Part shown: in pieces, positions 62,863-64,000 of the stretch
Position numbering within the stretch: position 1 is the stretch's first letter
How the letters are laid out: the number at the start of each line of letters is the position of its first letter
Source: Microbacterium nymphoidis
Lineage (GTDB): Bacteria; Actinomycetota; Actinomycetes; Actinomycetales; Microbacteriaceae
Length of the DNA: 64,000 nt
Assembly (NCBI RefSeq): GCF_021044885.1
Contig: NZ_JAJNOD010000001.1
Location: 1,550,001-1,614,000, forward strand
Reading direction: 5' to 3'
The notes under the pieces: model-generated
What the model was told of the DNA's origin: nothing
What the model saw: the letters and a program-made list of their open reading frames with translations, nothing else
Database searches by the model: none
Translations under genes and position numbers: made by a program

Positions 62863-64000
62863 ATGAAGCGATCAAGCGGTGTTCGGCGTTGGTTCAGTGC
62901 GGCAGGAGCGGCGGTCGTCGTGACGCTGGTGGGGGCGCTGGGCGCGCACGCCTCGACGGTCACCGTCCCCACGCCCGACAGCGGGCCGACCAGCGGCGGG
63001 ACGACGGTGCTGGTTCCGGAACCGCCGTCGATCACGTTCACGGACATCGCGCAGGGCCGCGACCACGCGCTCGCCGTCGGTTCGGACGGGCAGCTCTACG
63101 CCTGGGGGTCCAACAGCTTCGGCGAGCTGGGTACCGGGGGCACGACCGCTGCAACGGCACCCGTCGCGGTGCTCGCCCCGGCCGGGGTCACGCTCGGCGA
63201 GCCGGCCGTCAGCTACGGCTGGTCCCTGGCCATCGGCTCCGACGGCAGCGTCTATTCCTGGGGCCGTAACGACCGCGGTCAGCTCGGCAACGGCACCACG
63301 ACGAACACGACGACCCCGGCCAAGGTGCTCACCCCCCCGGGCGTGACGTTCACCCAGCCGCAGGCCGGTCAGTACACCTCGTCCGCTCTCGGCTCCGACG
63401 GACAGGTGTACGTGTGGGGTCAGCCGTACGGGACCGCATACACGCCGGGCGGCGCCGCAACCGTTCCGGTGGCCACCGCGGCCCCCGGCGGCGCCACCTT
63501 CACGCGGATCAGCGCCTCGAACGCGCACATCCTCGCCCTCGCCTCCGACGGCGTGCTGTATGCGTGGGGGCAGAACGGGTTCGGCCAGCTCGGCAACGGC
63601 ACCAGCACGACGTCGACGACACCCGTGCCCGTGACGGCACCGGCGGGTGTCACATTCACCGAGTTCGCTGCCGGCGCCTACTTCTCCCTCGGTCTCGGCA
63701 GCGACGGCGTGCTCTACAGCTGGGGCAACAACGACTCCGGCCAGCTCGGCAACGGGAGTACAACGTCCCGAAACGTGCCCACCCCCGTGACGGCTCCGGC
63801 CGGTGTGACGTTCTCGAACATCAGCGCGGGATACGACATCAGCTTCGCGACCGGTTCCGACGGGAACACCTACGGCTGGGGCGCCAACGGGCTGTGGATC
63901 ATCGGCGATGGCTCCAACGTGCAGCGCACCACCCCGGTGGTGGTCCAGAGCCCTGCCGGCGTCTCGCTGGAGACGGTGGCATCGAGCGAGGAGCGCTCGC
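62863..64000 (+). CDS. Secreted RCC1-repeat protein (cut by window edge)
   Basis: The visible 379 residues have a signal peptide (about 1-31, ending ALGAHA), a short TP/SG-rich segment and at least six RCC1-type repeats (e.g. YAWGSNSFGELGTG, YSWGRNDRGQLGNG, YAWGQNGFGQLGNG, YSWGNNDSGQLGNG), which fold as a beta propeller. A cell-wall or host/matrix-binding role is likely; the C-terminus is outside the window. ATG 62863 is chosen from the signal peptide; the ribosome site GGGAGCG is 7-12 nt upstream. Confidence 0.85.
   Translation, partial: MKRSSGVRRWFSAAGAAVVVTLVGALGAHASTVTVPTPDSGPTSGGTTVLVPEPPSITFTDIAQGRDHALAVGSDGQLYAWGSNSFGELGTGGTTAATAPVAVLAPAGVTLGEPAVSYGWSLAIGSDGSVYSWGRNDRGQLGNGTTTNTTTPAKVLTPPGVTFTQPQAGQYTSSALGSDGQVYVWGQPYGTAYTPGGAATVPVATAAPGGATFTRISASNAHILALASDGVLYAWGQNGFGQLGNGTSTTSTTPVPVTAPAGVTFTEFAAGAYFSLGLGSDGVLYSWGNNDSGQLGNGSTTSRNVPTPVTAPAGVTFSNISAGYDISFATGSDGNTYGWGANGLWIIGDGSNVQRTTPVVVQSPAGVSLETVASSEERS

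Noticed and set aside
1..64000. tRNA, rRNA, prophage, restriction, toxin-antitoxin or insertion-sequence genes
   Set aside because: None seen on reading; no transposase, integrase, or cloverleaf patterns could be supported.

Overview
The window is about 64 kb of high-GC DNA with actinobacterial features: G/C-ending codons, tightly packed genes with ATGA and GTGA stop-start overlaps, many leaderless promoters (a TANNNT-like -10 box 6-7 nt before the start codon), LPxTG surface proteins with P/T/E wall spacers, and many LacI-controlled sugar ABC transporters. The gene families and style fit Microbacteriaceae, most likely Microbacterium; this is inferred from style, not from a marker gene. No rRNA, tRNA, CRISPR array, prophage or insertion sequence was seen.

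Layout. 1-2.5 kb: a two-component system (kinase cut by the window edge) and a DM13 lipoprotein/DoxX membrane pair. 2.5-8 kb: a copper-handling region (DHA2 exporter, YHS-type protein, CopA ATPase, secreted His-rich protein, CopZ chaperone) with the same CsoR-like 15-mer in front of each of its two transcription units. 8-13 kb: an unrecognised protein, a GH125 mannosidase, a PhzF-like enzyme and a LuxR regulator. 13-17 kb: a giant LPxTG surface protein. 17-25 kb: a LacI-controlled sugar ABC transporter with a GH3 glycosidase (the first permease looks frameshifted), then a MerR/aldo-keto reductase pair. 25-31 kb: two ADP-ribosylglycohydrolase-family genes divergent from a LacI regulator and a second sugar ABC transporter. 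31-42 kb: a butanediol-dehydrogenase-like enzyme, a LAL-type LuxR regulator, a membrane EEP hydrolase, 3-hydroxybutyrate dehydrogenase, and a DesK/DesR-like two-component system next to an ABC exporter. 42-48 kb: a TetR regulator with a DrrAB-type exporter, a large secreted PIG-L deacetylase and a SRPBCC protein. 48-51.5 kb: a thioester-domain/VaFE LPxTG protein and a RarD-type transporter. 51.5-55.7 kb: a YbjN / HSP90-like / helical-repeat three-gene unit. 55.8-62.6 kb: a CycA-like permease and a complete oligopeptide ABC operon. The window ends inside an RCC1-repeat secreted protein.

The best candidates for undescribed biology are (i) the ADP-ribosylglycohydrolase pair coupled to a LacI/ABC importer, one paralogue having lost parts of its metal site, and (ii) the YbjN-HSP90-helical-repeat operon. 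Other points of note are a dispersed nested-palindrome repeat present at 8.8 and 59.1 kb, a 30-bp perfect palindromic operator, and surface proteins that include a predicted covalent (thioester) adhesin.
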